Shown: positions 25,001-33,801, numbered from the stretch's first letter. The stretch is DNA of 64,000 nt from Choristoneura fumiferana (GCF_025370935.1 NC_133501.1:7121036-7185035); one strand, 5' to 3'. The notes: generated from the sequence alone by a model not told the origin. Numbers and translations are program-made.

Positions 25001-28000
25001 TAGTCTGTAAAAGAGTCCCGTAACAAAAATTATACGTAAGTATTCTTTGATTTTACCGTTTCCAGGTATCTGAGCCCAGTCTAATAATCAGCAATAAATG
25101 AGAATTAAGCTGTGTATTAAATTAGGCTCTGTATTTCACTTTAATAATTTGAATTACAAATTATATCTTTTCTTGTTCATTGATTTGCCAGAAGAACATA
25201 GACGTTACCATATCCTGTGACGGAGGTACTGCTTGGCTTACCTGAAGACTGCGTCGCAGTGCGGACACTTGTGCGTCGTGCCGGCGTGCGAGAGGAAATG
25301 GTTCTTTGCTATGAACCTGAAACATAAGAGTATGTATACATTTAAAGCATTCCCCTCAGGCAAGGTACCGACGATTCTTTCAGCATGCCCCCTCCGAATA
25401 ACTAAGCTTATTTAAAAAAAATTACAAATTTCAGCGTTGATTGCACGAGAAAAACAAGTGTTACTGTTCTATTAAAACTGTTGCTACATTAAATCTTTAA
25501 TTAAAGACATGGACAAAACCGACGCAGTGGAAATAGAAGCAGAAGTAGAAAAAGAAAATTTAGCCTCACCTAGTTCTGGTGACGAAGCCACAGGCCTCGC
25601 AGGTGAACTTGAGGCGGTGCGTGTCCTGGTGCACGTGCGCTCGGCTTCTGGTCTTGAAGCGCACGAGGCAGATCTCGCAGGCGTGCGCGCCCGCACTCTG
25701 TCGAGAAATCGTTCAGGGCCTTTACAGATGTACTTCACAATCGCAATGTAACTGTATTCTGCAACTGACTTATAATTTTTTATAACAAATGGCGTGAAAT
25801 TTTGTCGATTACAATGAAACTGTAATCGGCAAATAGTAGTTGTACATATTAATTATAATGACCCGGATAACTCTCGTCTTAAAGTCGCGTTGCTCCGAAG
25901 ACGAAGGGCTACGGATTAGCCCGAAACATGTCGAGCTAAACTCGATTTAAGACGTGATTATATTTAATATGAGTGAGTCTCACGGTAGTTTCATGTTCAA
26001 AGTAGTTGTACATATTTAGAATGCAGTTCATCCACATTCTTTAAGGGCATCATGAACCGGCCATGTTTTATGATCCTGTTTTTGATTCTTTTATGTTACT
26101 AATTATTCATCTTTCGGATTATATTAGAAGTTTTCTTCTATCCGTAAATATCATATTAATTTAATACTAATTCCAAGAGTTCTTGTATTGTATTGTACAA
26201 TCAATATCAGGTCCTCTCTTTCCTCTCCACAGACATAGCGGCATTGCCGGCTCTAGCTCTTGATCAAGGTGGAACAAGATTGTCTACAACACTTCCACGC
26301 CTCGCAAAAGGTGTCATTTTTTTTTATTTTGCGCTGGAAACTGGAAAATGAGGCCCATTTGGTGTCTAAAGCGACTTCTCCTCTTGCTCTACCCCAGGGC
26401 CAGCGTTGCTATTCTAAAAAGCTAATTTGAAATACAACGAAAATACACTGAAACATGGATGCACATAAAAATCCCAGAAAAAGAGACCATTGCTGGGAAT
26501 CGAACCCAGGTCCTCAGTATTCCGTGCTGCGTGCCATACCCCTACACTCAATGGACTCAGTCTAGGCACAAATTTCTCCCATGCACCACACATTTCAGCC
26601 TGCTTTTTTCTTTGTCACTAAAGCAGCGACACTAGCGACATGTGTAGCGAGGTGTAGGGTTATAGCACGCAGCACGGAATGCTGAGGATCTGGGTTCGAT
26701 TCCCAGCGCTGGTCTCTTTCTGGGTTTTTTCTGTGCGTCCGTGTTTCAGTTTGTATTTTCGTTGAATTTCACGGGATGGCCGTAAAAGTAACAAATTTGA
26801 AGTTGAAATAAAAAAATACAAAAAGACTCCAAAAACCAATCTTAATTTGAAATAGTTCCAACTCACCACACTATGTTTCGCCATGTGCCCGTCGTACACA
26901 GCTTTAGTCGCGAACCCCTTCCCACACACCTCGCAGCCAAAAGCCGCGAGAGTGTAACTAGCTGCCATCTTTCTCCCTTCCACTTCCCTCAGTTGTTCTT
27001 CTTTGCTCAAAATATCAATCCTAACATTATATTTGGTTTGAAACTCGTCAAAATTAAAATCAGGAAGAAAACCATTGTCAGCCATTCGCCTTTTTATTAT
27101 TCTTTTAGTTTTAGTGTTAGCTTCAACGATTTTAGGATTCTTGCTTTTATCAATTTGTTTGTCGCATTTTTTTCTTTTTTTACTAGTTTTAGCAAGCCTT
27201 GTTCTTTTCAGATCTACAACTACTTCTTCTAATGTATAAGTATTAATTGATCCGTTTGTTTCGTTGATTTCATTGTTAATGACGTCGGAATCATCAAAAT
27301 CTGGTTCATTGATAAATATGTTTTCTATAAAATCGTTGGTTTCTTCTTTTATTGTGTCTTCTATTTTTATGAATTCTGGCTGAGTAGAATCTGAGGTGTA
27401 AACGCTACAGGTTTTTAGATTAAGACTCAGTTTTTGAGCTACACGGTCTATGGTACGAAGGTAATCCACAGTTACCTAGAAAAAACATATTTTTTACAAA
27501 TATTTAATGACAATTCAATAAAAAATTCGTTGGCTTGAAAGAAACATTTATTCGTGACATCACTTAAAATAAAGTATTGGTTTTAATGGAAACCTTTTAA
27601 TTTTTTTACACGTCTAGAAAGCACTTCAAACTTATTGTGTTGTGTGTTGTGTTGGCCAAGTATCTTACCACACGGCTCTCCGCTAAAGCCTTCTGCAGGA
27701 TGCCCTGGGAGCGCTGGCACTGTCTCCGCAGCACCGAGTACTTGAGCATCTGAGCACGACACCACACGCAGATGTGGCGCGGGCAGCCGTCCCACTGGCT
27801 CACCTTTGAAGAATGTAGTTTTAAATTATGCTAATCAGATCTATTTATGGATCTAGGTGTAACTTTGTAATTTAAAAAAAAAACCGGCCAAGAGCGTGTT
27901 GGACACGCACAAAATTGGATTCCGTAGCTATTACGAAAAAATTAAGTATTTTTTTTAAGGATTTCGTATTTTTTACGGAAAAGTTTAGGTATATTTTATA

Positions 28001-28956
28001 CCTTAAGCTAGGCTGCTATTTACTCTTAAACTACTAATAGTTCTCAAGAAAACTTAACCGTTATAGTTTTCCTTGTAAGTTAGATACACTTACTACCATC
28101 CTAATTCTTTCAAATTTTTCCACCCACCGGTTTAGATTTTAGAGGGGGGCGGGGGACGCTCGATTTTAATGAACATTTGCACTTTAAAGTTAAATATTTT
28201 ACAAACCAATCACAGAATCGAAAAATTGTTTTAGTAACCCCCTAATGGTTTTAAAAGACCTATCCAACGATACCACACACTACAAGGTCGGATGAGGAAA
28301 AAATAACCCTTTTTTTTAATTTTTATTGTACCATTTTTTTGGCATAGTTTACATATATATTCGTGCAAAATAACAGCTTTCTAGCATTGACAGTCCCTGA
28401 GCAAAGCCGCGGACGGACGGACAGACAGACAGACATGGCGAAACTATAAGGTTTCCATTTTTGCCAATTTGGCTACGGAACCCTAAAAAGGAGATTAACC
28501 ATGGGATTATGGCAGCTGGGTCAAAAGCTGACCGGATATTAACACACAGTGCATTAGGCCGCGTTTTAACCAGAGATTTCCGAGGGTGTCTCGCAAAACG
28601 GATCCTTATGCTCCTAAGGTTAACACTAGACTGTAAATTACAGTACTGTCATGGTCAGCTCATTAAAAAAAATGTTTTAATTTTTGCATTAGGCATATTA
28701 CTGGTACGATGGATATGATATAATTTAACTATAATCAAATTTAACGCCGAAATGGCTTGAACCTTATTAACTTTACAGGATTTCGTAAAAGTTTTTATTA
28801 AAAAATTCCAGCCGGTTAATGTCGAATACTTACCACAATGCCCATCAAATCAGTAAAATTTTGTTCTAATCTACATTCTCGTATTTCGTATAAATCGACG
28901 TCAACCGCTAAACAGACGCGACAAGCAAGCAACTCATCTACTTTATCTCTCGTCAT
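8604..28956 (-). CDS. ZAD-C2H2 zinc-finger protein with 11 fingers (gene B)
   Basis: Predicted nuclear DNA-binding protein of 608 aa. Exons in transcript order: 28956-28834, 27803-27669, 27475-26867, 25697-25570, 25316-25242, 24710-24575, 23628-23513, 22010-21914, 21432-21289, 10451-10329, 8744-8604 (stop TAG). All junctions are GT..AG and phase-compatible. The ZAD ligands are C12, C15, C53 and C56. A 203-codon exon carries an acidic linker, a Lys/Arg-rich stretch and finger 1. Eleven fingers follow, most of them split by introns between the Cys and His halves. Finger 6 is C-x2-C-x12-H-x7-C (C2HC) and finger 10 is C-x4-C-x12-H-x4-H. The C-terminal tail after the last finger is basic (PPRQRRRDK). 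Intron 9 is 10.8 kb and holds a non-LTR element and a THAP gene. Compared with gene C it lacks the exon carrying finger 11, yet 10451-10329 joins 8744-8604 in frame and restores a His pair. The ORF is open upstream to 29073; I prefer the ATG at 28956 from paralogue lengths. Confidence 0.88.
8807..9177. mobile_element. hAT MITE with 8-bp target duplication ATCTAGGC
   Basis: 371 bp with inverted ends CAGGGTTTCTCAAACT, flanked by ATCTAGGC at 8799-8806 and 9178-9185. Internal 'gacgacagcgaacccc' and 'aaccttgtcgcgaacccc' are shared with 5889-6136 and 61186-61543. No transposase is present. It lies in the last intron of gene B. Confidence 0.9.
9370..9595 (-). repeat. Dispersed repeat, copy 1
   Basis: Shares 'caatatctcaaaaacggct', 'gttcttaaatatgtttta' (inverse) and 'taagagctacggtg' with 10060-10296 and, in the other orientation, 36515-36735. 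Part of it recurs at 48560-48630. Class unknown. Confidence 0.6.
9666..9962. repeat. Large inverted repeat, ~120-bp arms
   Basis: The arms 9666-9788 and 9844-9962 are nearly perfect reverse complements, sharing for example 'cccgcgggaactatgcaat' and 'aaagctatctgtgtatcga', around a ~55-bp loop. A one-armed relative lies at 54785-54990. It is probably two copies of one repeat in head-to-head order. Confidence 0.8.
10060..10296 (-). repeat. Dispersed repeat, copy 2
   Basis: Same family as 9370-9595, beginning on the minus strand with 'aacccgatgcaaaaagaag' and running through 'gtggcaccgtagctctta'. Confidence 0.65.
10460..10690 (-). mobile_element. Probable retroelement 3' end
   Basis: Plus-strand 'aatacaatacaaagactc' with TTTATT resembles the inverted tails at 36750-36852 and 38715-38870. 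The body is short and not recognised. Confidence 0.35.
11123..11580. mobile_element. MITE with AATACGGTATTTGAC ends, containing a second MITE
   Basis: Termini AATACGGTATTTGACAAC and GAAATACCGTATT are inverted. The undisturbed copy is at 37569-37924. Inside, 11191-11345 is an insertion of the CCCCCTTATTCATAAA MITE family, so the second element is younger. Confidence 0.8.
11191..11345 (-). mobile_element. Nested MITE (CCCCCTTATTCATAAA family)
   Basis: Inverse copy of 24845-25000 and highly similar over its whole length. Its right end is TTTATGAATAAGGGGG; the left end is worn. Confidence 0.75.
11690..12580. mobile_element. Foldback MITE interrupted by a gcgaaa-rich element
   Basis: Flanks 11690-11740 and 12427-12580 belong to the CCACCAGAGATGTGC foldback family. 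The insert at about 11741-12425 is packed with short variants of 'ttcgccaaa', 'tttggcaaa' and 'gcaaataat'. It also contains a strong hairpin at about 12080-12118 (GGCGGGAGC ... GCTCCCGCC). No ORF was recognised. Confidence 0.5.
12843..13055. mobile_element. Foldback MITE (AGAGCCCCGCAGACCGCAGAC)
   Basis: Arms of ~100 bp mirror each other from AGAGCCCCGCAGACCGCAG at 12845 to CTGCGGTCTGCGGGGGCTCT near 13050, including 'gtatgcaagtgcgca' and its complement near the centre. Confidence 0.8.
13117..13922 (-). CDS. Small THAP-domain protein
   Basis: Two exons, 13922-13892 (31 nt) and 13364-13117 (248 nt, stop TAA), give a 92-aa protein. The junction is GT..AG at phase 1. The THAP C2CH zinc ligands are C3, C7, C54 and H57. 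The conserved FP (residues 18-19) and a Trp at 31 are in place, and RICGIHF matches the family signature. THAP domains bind DNA and occur in transcription regulators and in P-element transposases. Here almost nothing follows the domain, so the protein is a THAP domain with a ~30-aa tail. It lies inside gene B intron 9 on the same strand and contains a SINE in its own intron. An AATAAA on the minus strand (13112-13107) follows the stop at once. It may be a real small gene or the 5' part of a decayed transposon or gene. Confidence 0.72.
13395..13610 (-). mobile_element. tRNA-derived SINE (minus)
   Basis: The minus strand starts with an A-box-like TGTCCGAGTGGTAACAG and a B box GGTTCGATCCC, followed by a body with 'taagtatgtatctat'. 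It matches the plus-strand copy at 49775-50040. The cloverleaf is imperfect and a non-tRNA body follows, so it is not called as a tRNA gene. Confidence 0.75.
14085..14210 (+). repeat. 125-bp dispersed repeat upstream of the THAP gene
   Basis: About 93% like 49390-49515: 'ctgtccatcggaggacaat', 'gccgttgtacggtaaa' and 'gatgaacgatgacagcgcg'. It lies just 5' of the THAP start, so it may supply its promoter region or simply be a transposon. Confidence 0.65.
14655..14875 (+). mobile_element. tRNA-derived SINE, second family
   Basis: The head has GGTGTAGCGGTATAGCAGG and B box GGTTCGATTCCC. The body has 'acgggatgaccgtaaaagt' and a tail 'tacaaaaagattccaaaaaa'. Relatives lie at 26640-26850 (+), 26460-26640 (-) and around 22795-23500. 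An acceptor-like CCAGCG/CGCTGG pairing remains, but the anticodon arm does not fold. Confidence 0.75.
14935..15320 (-). pseudogene. Partial duplicate of gene B exon 9 region
   Basis: Plus strand 14950-14975 carries 'tcgctgaaccacttgt', also found in the minus-strand exon 21432-21289 (coding KWFS). The GAT-rich stretch 15060-15310 is clearly homologous to 21064-21280, for example 'gtcgccgattttggtggtta' against 'atcgccaactttggtgatta'. The reading frame is lost. It lies in gene B intron 9. Confidence 0.5.
15568..15674 (-). mobile_element. Short MITE with TACAGTCAGC ends
   Basis: Second copy of the 1611-1745 family with TACAGTCAGCATC and the inverted GACGCTGACCGTA. Confidence 0.7.
15675..15999. 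other. Intron sequence, nothing recognised
   Basis: AT-rich part of gene B intron 9 between the MITE and the (TG)n tract. No feature can be supported. Confidence 0.5.
16015..16125 (+). repeat. (TG)n microsatellite
   Basis: About 110 bp of TG with a few interruptions, at the 3' end of the minus-strand retrotransposon. It may be the element's own terminal repeat. Confidence 0.9.
16150..19182 (-). CDS. Retrotransposon ORF2: AP endonuclease and reverse transcriptase
   Basis: 1010 aa with no interruptions. An exonuclease/endonuclease/phosphatase domain occupies the N-terminal quarter: SQNIRS near 52, LTE near 81, AGDINI near 181 and SDH near 252. The reverse transcriptase follows: NYRPISVLP near 549, DLKKAFD near 621, GVPQGSVLGP near 677 and YADD near 709, with the catalytic Asp residues in place. 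This enzyme nicks target DNA and primes cDNA synthesis there. No RNase H or zinc knuckle was recognised after the thumb. The first Met is taken as the start; nothing in sequence decides between it and Met11. Confidence 0.9.
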   Translation of the reverse strand: MIRRVVTLIRMDSTLQTLNEIDNLEIARSFQCNVAEFKSYLQVRRDDFTVISQNIRSIYCNFDDFLLTLSSLPFDTDVIILTECRLNVNKPLPQLSNYNSYSTKCQLNQNDGVVVYVKNSLKHKIHEIKLPQSSCLQLEILNYYVLCMYRSPSYPNAEGFINSLGVQLDTLNHTNKNIIIAGDININIALKPIESYYEQNNRINYLNMLSLYGILAGHTIPTRDKNCLDHFMLRINRSKALASVAILYTTTSDHFTTFLSIAKTKNYPPVSKIKKTINFEEAVTHLKTKKLSELLFCNDPDEVVEGLICKLTQTLKENTVVSTISNKYRIIKPWITSGILRCIRNRDKLQQQVRNDPFNEIKKITYIRYRNYCNNLIKKLKRRYERDLLAKSIKNNKTLWKNIKNITYTSVNNCTNSELRNIKSDPTSSADFINEYFVNIGKQLAEHVHPDKNTQNSYLDHLPSQPNSFVLLHTDDIEVYNTLMTLKSDSAPGWDNIPKIFLKMANTEVVPVITHLINLCFDTGIFPALLKRAIITPVYKGGDRNDINNYRPISVLPAISKIMEKLLNVRILNFLNSFDILSPSQYGFRHGRSTEDAVVSLSSLVVEQLDNHKKCMSVFLDLKKAFDTVSVPILVHKLEKLGIRGTSLRLFKDYLSNRRQSVKLFDCISGDEEVSYGVPQGSVLGPTLFLVYINDLCNMHVANAKIFSYADDTAVVFTGDSWVAVRKNAEQRLRQIHKWLQNNILTLNTSKTNYVCFSINNDTQPNTDFAIKIHSHSCDYTSDNCNCPSILKVTHCKYLGVFVDQRLSWYQHLEYVSARIRKLIWVFKSLRYVVPRGVAASGRPSAPNRDLIKDIYICLVQSVIIYCISVWGGAAKTRFLQVERALRGLIKVMYFKKRRFSTESLYKLSKLLSVRKLYITHVVLKKHKALPYDSSITLRRRKDNVAFAPQTKTKFASRQYIKLSAFLYNKLNRELKFYSRQYNECKRIILTWLEAKTYEETEELLQHLKK
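19666..20535 (-). CDS. Retrotransposon ORF1 with coiled coil and FP-type C-terminal domain
   Basis: 289 aa. Residues ~35-120 are a long coiled coil rich in Glu, Lys and Leu. The C-terminal half (from about residue 125, through KGVPKQ, YRVRAKK and the ending around LHYLARDLAK..YCWPNFGKIFVR) resembles the C-terminal domain shared by many insect non-LTR ORF1 proteins and the baculovirus FP protein. No CCHC knuckle is present. The likely role is RNA binding in the retrotransposition particle. It lies ~480 bp upstream of ORF2 on the same strand. Confidence 0.78.
   Translation of the reverse strand: MSELNSNITNLEMSYDDQVTPPNYVTQRVQRHSLSDDLFRDFKEEMKQLMTTFTISQREELASLKSTLKEIQQSNQNIESSVSILHAQNEEFKKQINHLENHVKEDRQYILFLENKVEELRAGSRKANFELKGVPKQAAETKQDLIQMVISFAETIKCKVNKSDIKDIYRVRAKKPEHKNTPIIVETSSVLLKTELFKKAKSFNKSNNNKLCAKHLGFKTQEDTPIFLSENLTPKAARLHYLARDLAKSKGYKYCWPNFGKIFVRKHDNAPIILIESEKQVQHLMQQET
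21060..21285 (+). repeat. GAT-rich low-complexity tract
   Basis: Imperfect GAT/AAC triplets just 3' of gene B exon 9. Related tracts lie at 15060-15310, 21595-21650 and 21810-21895. Open frames in this tract on both strands are a composition effect. Confidence 0.7.
22030..22760. other. Gene B intron 7, mostly unrecognised
   Basis: AT-rich. It includes 'gcgccatctagtgt' near 22048, a motif repeated after gene C. A T run is at 22215-22235. No exon or complete element was seen. Confidence 0.45.
22795..23500. mobile_element. SINE copy split by an RTE insertion
   Basis: 22795-22900 is an inverted SINE tail ('gattggtttttggagtc'). 22935-22980 and 23402-23470 are SINE-head flanks with 'cagcacggaatgct' and 'cccagcgctggt'. 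The block is interrupted at 22981-23388. It lies in gene B intron 7. Confidence 0.6.
22981..23388 (+). mobile_element. 5'-truncated RTE-type retrotransposon with 13-bp target duplication
   Basis: Flanked by TATTCACATTTCT at 22968-22980 and 23389-23401. The ORF reads the RTE ORF2 C-terminus: LRILKFFGHISRNEN, then VEGKRARGRSPTRWTDLI. It ends with a 'taagaagaagag' tail. It jumped into an existing SINE. Confidence 0.85.
24845..25000. mobile_element. MITE with CCCCCTTATTCATAAA inverted ends
   Basis: 156 bp. Ends CCCCCTTATTCATAAA and TTTATGAATAAGGGGG are perfect inverted repeats. An inverted copy is nested at 11191-11345. It lies in gene B intron 5. Confidence 0.85.
25855..25965 (+). repeat. Dispersed repeat ('cccgaaacatgtcgagc')
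   Basis: Holds 'gttgctccgaagacgaaggg' and 'tagcccgaaacatgtcgagc', shared with 41840-41910, the left window edge and more distantly 47975-48015. It lies in gene B intron 3. Confidence 0.6.
25966..26455. other. Gene B intron 3, nothing recognised
   Basis: No repeat family, foldback or exon that I can support. Confidence 0.5.
26460..26850. mobile_element. Two SINEs in inverted order
   Basis: 26460-26640 is a minus copy and 26640-26850 a plus copy of the family at 14655-14875. Both carry the B box (GGTTCGATTCCC and its complement) and 'cagcacggaatgctgagga'. The plus copy ends within a few bases of the splice donor after gene B finger 1. Confidence 0.75.
27876..28487 (+). repeat. ~600-bp dispersed repeat, fullest copy
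   Basis: Runs from 'aaaaccggccaagagcgtgt' to 'ggctacggaaccctaaaaa'. Other copies are 42872-43455 (inverted), 58446-58840 (left end missing) and 60388-60815 (inverted, partial). Non-coding. A 'cggacggacagacagacag' block lies near the right end. It lies in gene B intron 1. Confidence 0.75.
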
Positions 28957-29267
28957 TTTAATCACAAATATTGCTCTTTTGTTTTTGTATAATTCAATTG
29001 TTTTGTTTACTTTATTACATAAATAAATGAGGAAGACAAGTGTATTGTATTGATCATATGTTTGGTTTGACATTGCGACAGTGTTGCCACTAAAATTTCA
29101 TTTCTACCAATTTCAATCGGATTTTTTTTAGGGCCCTCTACGGTACCTTACTCCTATTAGTTATTCTGTGCCTCTACTCTACATGCTTTGATATTTATTT
29201 AGACATACAAAAACAAACAAAACAAAGCAAAAGCGGAAAGAGCAATATAGACGAAAAAGGGAATCTG

Positions 29268-29388
29268 CAGGGCTACTACGAAACTCGAAGTTCGTGTCGT
29301 ACTGTCCCTCTCGCTCTCGTATTAAATAGTATAAGTGTCAGAGGGACCGCACGACACACACTTCGAGTTTGGTAGTAGCCCTGCTGAC
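29268..29388. mobile_element. Foldback MITE (GGGCTACTACGAAACTCGAA)
   Basis: Arms GCAGGGCTACTACGAAACTC and GAGTTTGGTAGTAGCCCTGC. Same family as 7602-7733, ~0.3 kb upstream of the gene B start. Confidence 0.75.
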
Positions 29389-29469
29389 TCAGCACGATGT
29401 CACAAATTGCTTCGCAATGCTGATATTCCGCCAGAACCTTAACCTTAAGGGTTCCAAATCTAAACTTAA

Positions 29470-29820
29470 CCAGGGTGTCCACTACAAATCCAAAAAAAAA
29501 CCCTGACTTTCCCTCATCACATTTCTAAATTTCCCTGACCAATCATGTACATTTCAAAGCAGGTTATAATAATAGGTATGATTTTTTTTACTGCCCCAGA
29601 TACTAAGCTAGACCCGATGATGGGAATTCACTGCACACTTTCGTTTTGTTTATGGTGCCATTCTTTAAGACGTCGCCCACAACTGGAAAGACGAGCTAAG
29701 TTTTGGGAAATCACGAGTTTTTTCCCTGACTTTCTGGATTTCTAGCAAATTTCCCTGATTTTCCCTGACCACCTTGCATTGAGCTTCCCTGATTTTTCCC
29801 TGACTTTCCAGGAAGTAAAC
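29470..29820 (+). repeat. TTTCCCTGA-rich repeat
   Basis: The words TTTCCCTGA and CCCTGACTTT occur at both ends of the block, three to six times each side, with unrelated sequence between. Probably a worn transposon with subterminal repeats. Confidence 0.5.
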
Positions 29821-29919
29821 ATCCTGTTAACATAATAAACTTATCAGCAAAGCGGGACAGAAACGGATCGCAATATAGAAAATAGGATATAGGATTTAAA
29901 CATATCCCACTTCCCACTA

Positions 29920-30900
29920 ATATTATAAATGCGAAAGTTTGTGTTTGTTGGTTACCTAATGATTCGCCGACTATTTTTAGGCAGATGTATTGTTTCGCAG
30001 ACTAACGTATCGTAACTCAACCTTTAGCAGACTATTTACTTGGCATATGAGTCAGTAAGCCGTACAACTATTTACAGAAATTCGTTTAGCCTATTAATCA
30101 CTACACATTTTGCACATTTGGTCGAACAACCTTTCGCTTTTGTAACGGTTGAACTATTATTCAGTGCGCATATCAACTTTTCGCATCTTTTCGTTTCGCA
30201 TGGGGACTGGCATTCAATACCGTGAATATGTATGGATTACATGGCCTTATTGGCATTTTTACACGCCGTGCTGACCGCACATTCTTTATGATTTTTTTAT
30301 GTACCCTCACAAGTTTTCAAGTAATAAACGTATTTTTGACCATCATTTGTATTTATTTTACATTGGAGTTTTAAACAAACCAAGTCGCGATGCTAGCAGT
30401 TCGGTTCTGGCACTTCGCCGGCCGCTACCGCGGCACGCTCGCTTCGCTCGCTCGGCTCGTGCGTTGTTGGTCGCAATTCTACCTAACACTCCTCCTCGCT
30501 AACGCTCGTCGTCGCACCTAACTTCATTTTGATAAAAGCTAGTATATTTATATAGTCAACTCAGTAAAATCCTACCTGTCGTTTGGCCAATTTTATCTAC
30601 GCAGATTACGAAACAAAAATCGACTGAACATTAAATCTACTTAACAATATGAATGCCATGTGATAACTCTGCTTATCGTGTCTCGACGAACAGTTGTTCG
30701 GTTAACTGAAACAATTACGAAACAAACAATCTAGTAAACGTAAATCTGCTTATCGCTATTCTTCCTACCGACTACTCGGCGAAACGAATAATAGGCGTAA
30801 CGAAATTATACCAAACGTTGCTCGGCCAAAAGAAAAATCTGCCAATAGTTGTCTGCGAAACGAAAATCTGCGTAATGAAACTCGGCAAAACGACAGGTCA
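29920..30900 (+). repeat. Degenerate short-motif repeat region
   Basis: Begins with the 'taatattataaatgcgaaag' repeat end. It then carries many variants of 'tacgaaacaa', 'aatctgctta' and 'ggcgaaacg', with a GC block near 30400-30500 ('gctcgcttcgctcgctcgg'). Similar in style to 11741-12425. No ORF. Confidence 0.45.
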
Positions 30901-31019
30901 CCGTGTTTGTTTGTATGTTTGTTTGTTTGTTAAAAAGTCGTGGGAAAAGGCTAGTTTGAAATAAATATAAAATTGGTGACAAACAATTGACAAAAACACT
31001 CAACTAAAACAAACACTTA

Positions 31020-31577
31020 GATACAACAGAGAAACGTAGATATAAGTCATAACACCTGTGTAATGTACCTGTAACACACAGTTAATACTTTGAACTTTTG
31101 ATACAAGAATGTAATGAAGGCGACACGACAATTAAGAAATATTGAAAGATTGTTTTTTCCCCCTATCCCGAGATTTTCCTTTAGTAGTTTGTATTGTAAA
31201 GTAATTAATTAAATTGAAACGTTCATCTAATTTTAACGTCTTTTTTTATTGACATAAATCAATACATACTAAACTATTTAATTTTTAAAATAGATAGTGT
31301 GTCTCATTTTACACATTTTGGTTGAAAATTTTCAATCATTAGCAATTGTTTTTTTGTTTAAGTATCTTAATATACTTTAAAATATATCCTTGTTATTTTC
31401 TGCTTTGCAACTGCTTTGTCTGCTTGTAACACGTACATATTTTTTGAAAATGCACTTATTTCAATCAAAATAAGTCACACATACTCAACTAATAACAAAC
31501 AAGATTGTAGTTTCGTATAGTGATGCTGGCATCAATCAATTCTATAAATAACTTTGTTTTCATCCTTTAAACCGTCA
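31020..31577 (-). other. 3' flank of the 12-finger C2H2 gene
   Basis: AT-rich. A minus-strand AATAAA (31250-31245) ~330 bp after the stop is a candidate poly(A) signal. Nothing else was recognised. Confidence 0.5.
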
Positions 31578-33801
31578 TCATGGATCAGCATGCACTCGCT
31601 CATGTCGCGTGACATCGCACTGCCGTCTAAACCGCTTGCAGCAAATATTGCAAGAGAACAATTTCTCACTTGTGTGAATCCTCATATGATTAATCAAAGT
31701 AGATTTCTGTGTGAACTGTTTGTCACACACGTCACATACATGCGGTTTCTCGCCCGTGTGTATACGCATATGCATCGCTAAGTTCCGGCCTTCAGTAAAC
31801 TGTTTATTGCATATGCCACAGACATGAGGTTTTTCACCCGTGTGAATCCTTTTGTGTAAGTCCAAGTGGGATCTACGTCGGAATTGCTTATTGCAAATTT
31901 CGCAGGTATAAGGTTTTTCGCCTGTGTGAATCTGCATGTGCTGGGTGAGCATGCAGTTCTGTGCAAACTGTTTCTGGCATATCTCGCAAGAAAATGGTTT
32001 CTCCCCTGTGTGAAACAGCATGTGCCTCTTCAAATCACACTTATCTCTGAACGGCTTGTTGCATATTTCACACATGTAAGGCTTGATGCCTTGGTGGATG
32101 CGCATGATGTGTTTCTCTAGATGGATCTTTTGTTGGTATTGCTTGTTGCAGATGTGGCATGTGGGCGGCGGGTCTCTTGTGTGCATGAGTTGGTGTTGTA
32201 CTAAATTAGATTTGCATCGAAAGTTTTTATTACAAGTTTCGCAGGTAAACGGTTTCTCGCCCGTGTGAATTCGCATATGCTTGAGGAGATGAGACTGTTG
32301 TGCGAACTGTCTTTTACAGACTTCACACTGGTGAGGTTTCTCTCCTGTGTGAAGGAGGGCGTGTCGCTTTAGAAAACATTGGAATCGAAACTTTTTATTG
32401 CAAACATCGCAACTATACTCTTTTTTATCCGTCTTGTGGCTAGCTGCATGCTGTTTGAGACCTGTGAAAGTCTTACAAGGTTTGTCGCATATTTCACACA
32501 TATAAGGTTTCTCATCTGTGTGAGTTTTTATATGTCGTATTAAAACTTTTTTGTGTGCAAACCCTTTTTTGCATGTGTTGCAAGAGAAAATCTTTTGAGA
32601 GTCACTCTGAGGTTTCTTCTCAGTTATTTCTTTGTTTAAATGACTGCTTCCAGGTTCCAGACATTTGTGATTTTGGAGATCTGATTCGTGTTCGAATATT
32701 TTATTACAAGTATAACAAAGATGTGGTTTGTTGTCAGAGAGGATGCATTCAGGTTCGTCTTTGTTTGGTACTGGTATGATCATATCAGTGTGTGGGCACG
32801 CACTTGAGGATGCTGTGGTTATGGCAATTGGTATTGCTTTGGGACACACCTCTGTTTCCTTGAGATCAATATCTTCCAGATCTTCTTGCTTTAATGGATC
32901 TGAAATTACAACAAATTGATAATTGAAAAAAAAAAATATTCGAATAACTTTTTATATTTAAACGAGTGTGAGTGGATTTAGATTGGAGTTATTTGACCAG
33001 GTTATTTTTATAATAATTGATGTATTCAAATTAATTGCAAAATAGATCCTCTGATTAAAAATACATTTTCTGTCTAGCTCTTTGTTTATCAGTCTATCTG
33101 ACTATTACCTCATCACGCTTAAAATACTATGCTCAACCATTTGTTAAAAATTGGTGCACATATAGTATGAAAGCTTAGAAAGGACATTGGATAGTTTATG
33201 TCTCATAAGACAACAATAAATGAATCATTGAGGGCAGACGAAGTTTGCTAGTAAAAACTAGTAAATTATTAATGTCCTGCGCAAACCCATTGACTCAAAA
33301 AGCTCAAACTTAACTGTTATCATCATCATCATCATCCCAGCCTATATACGTCCCACTGCTGGGCACAGGCCTCCTCTCAGAACAAGAGGGCTTGGGCCAT
33401 AGTTCCCACTGTACCTGTACCTGTAACTGTTATATTATAGTTTAATACTGCTGCACCACAAAAACGATATTTCTTATTAAACTACTAAACCCACTAACCA
33501 CTGCCAAACAGCACATTCTAATTAGGACCGTCAAGATCCTCCAACAACTCACAAAACCGCAAGCACACTGCTGTCCATCTCTACACGAGCTTATTGTATT
33601 GTTAGTATATTGTAATTAAATATAATTGAGTGAACTACCTTGCACACAGTCTGCTTCGTCTTGTAGTCTATCATTTTCAAATACCACTTCTACTTTAACT
33701 TCATGGTACACCTCAAGCACTCCATTTGTGTCTTTAAGTTCAGCTTCGCTCTCGTCCTCCCATTTTGGTTCCATCTTCACGCACACATTTTCAAGTGACA
33801 T
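31578..33801 (-). CDS. C2H2 zinc-finger protein, 12 canonical fingers, no ZAD
   Basis: Two exons, 33801-33639 and 32899-31578, joined GT..AG at phase 1, give 494 aa. The N-terminus is acidic with two ψKxE-type motifs (VKME, VKVE), typical SUMO sites. A degenerate finger (C-x2-C-x12-H then Cys) precedes twelve regular C-x2-C-x12-H-x3/4-H fingers. Most are joined by TGEKP-like linkers, which imply tight tandem DNA binding. All fingers lie in one exon, unlike the neighbouring ZAD genes, so it is not a member of that exon family. It is divergent from gene C, with 2.1 kb between start codons. Likely a nuclear transcription factor; no orthologue is named. Confidence 0.92.
33325..33415 (-). mobile_element. 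RTE-like tail fragment
   Basis: 'tcatcatcatcatcccagcc' followed by 'gtcccactgctgggcacagg' is the inverted 3' end seen also at 53330-53400 and 59085-59130. It lies in the intron of the C2H2 gene. Confidence 0.6.
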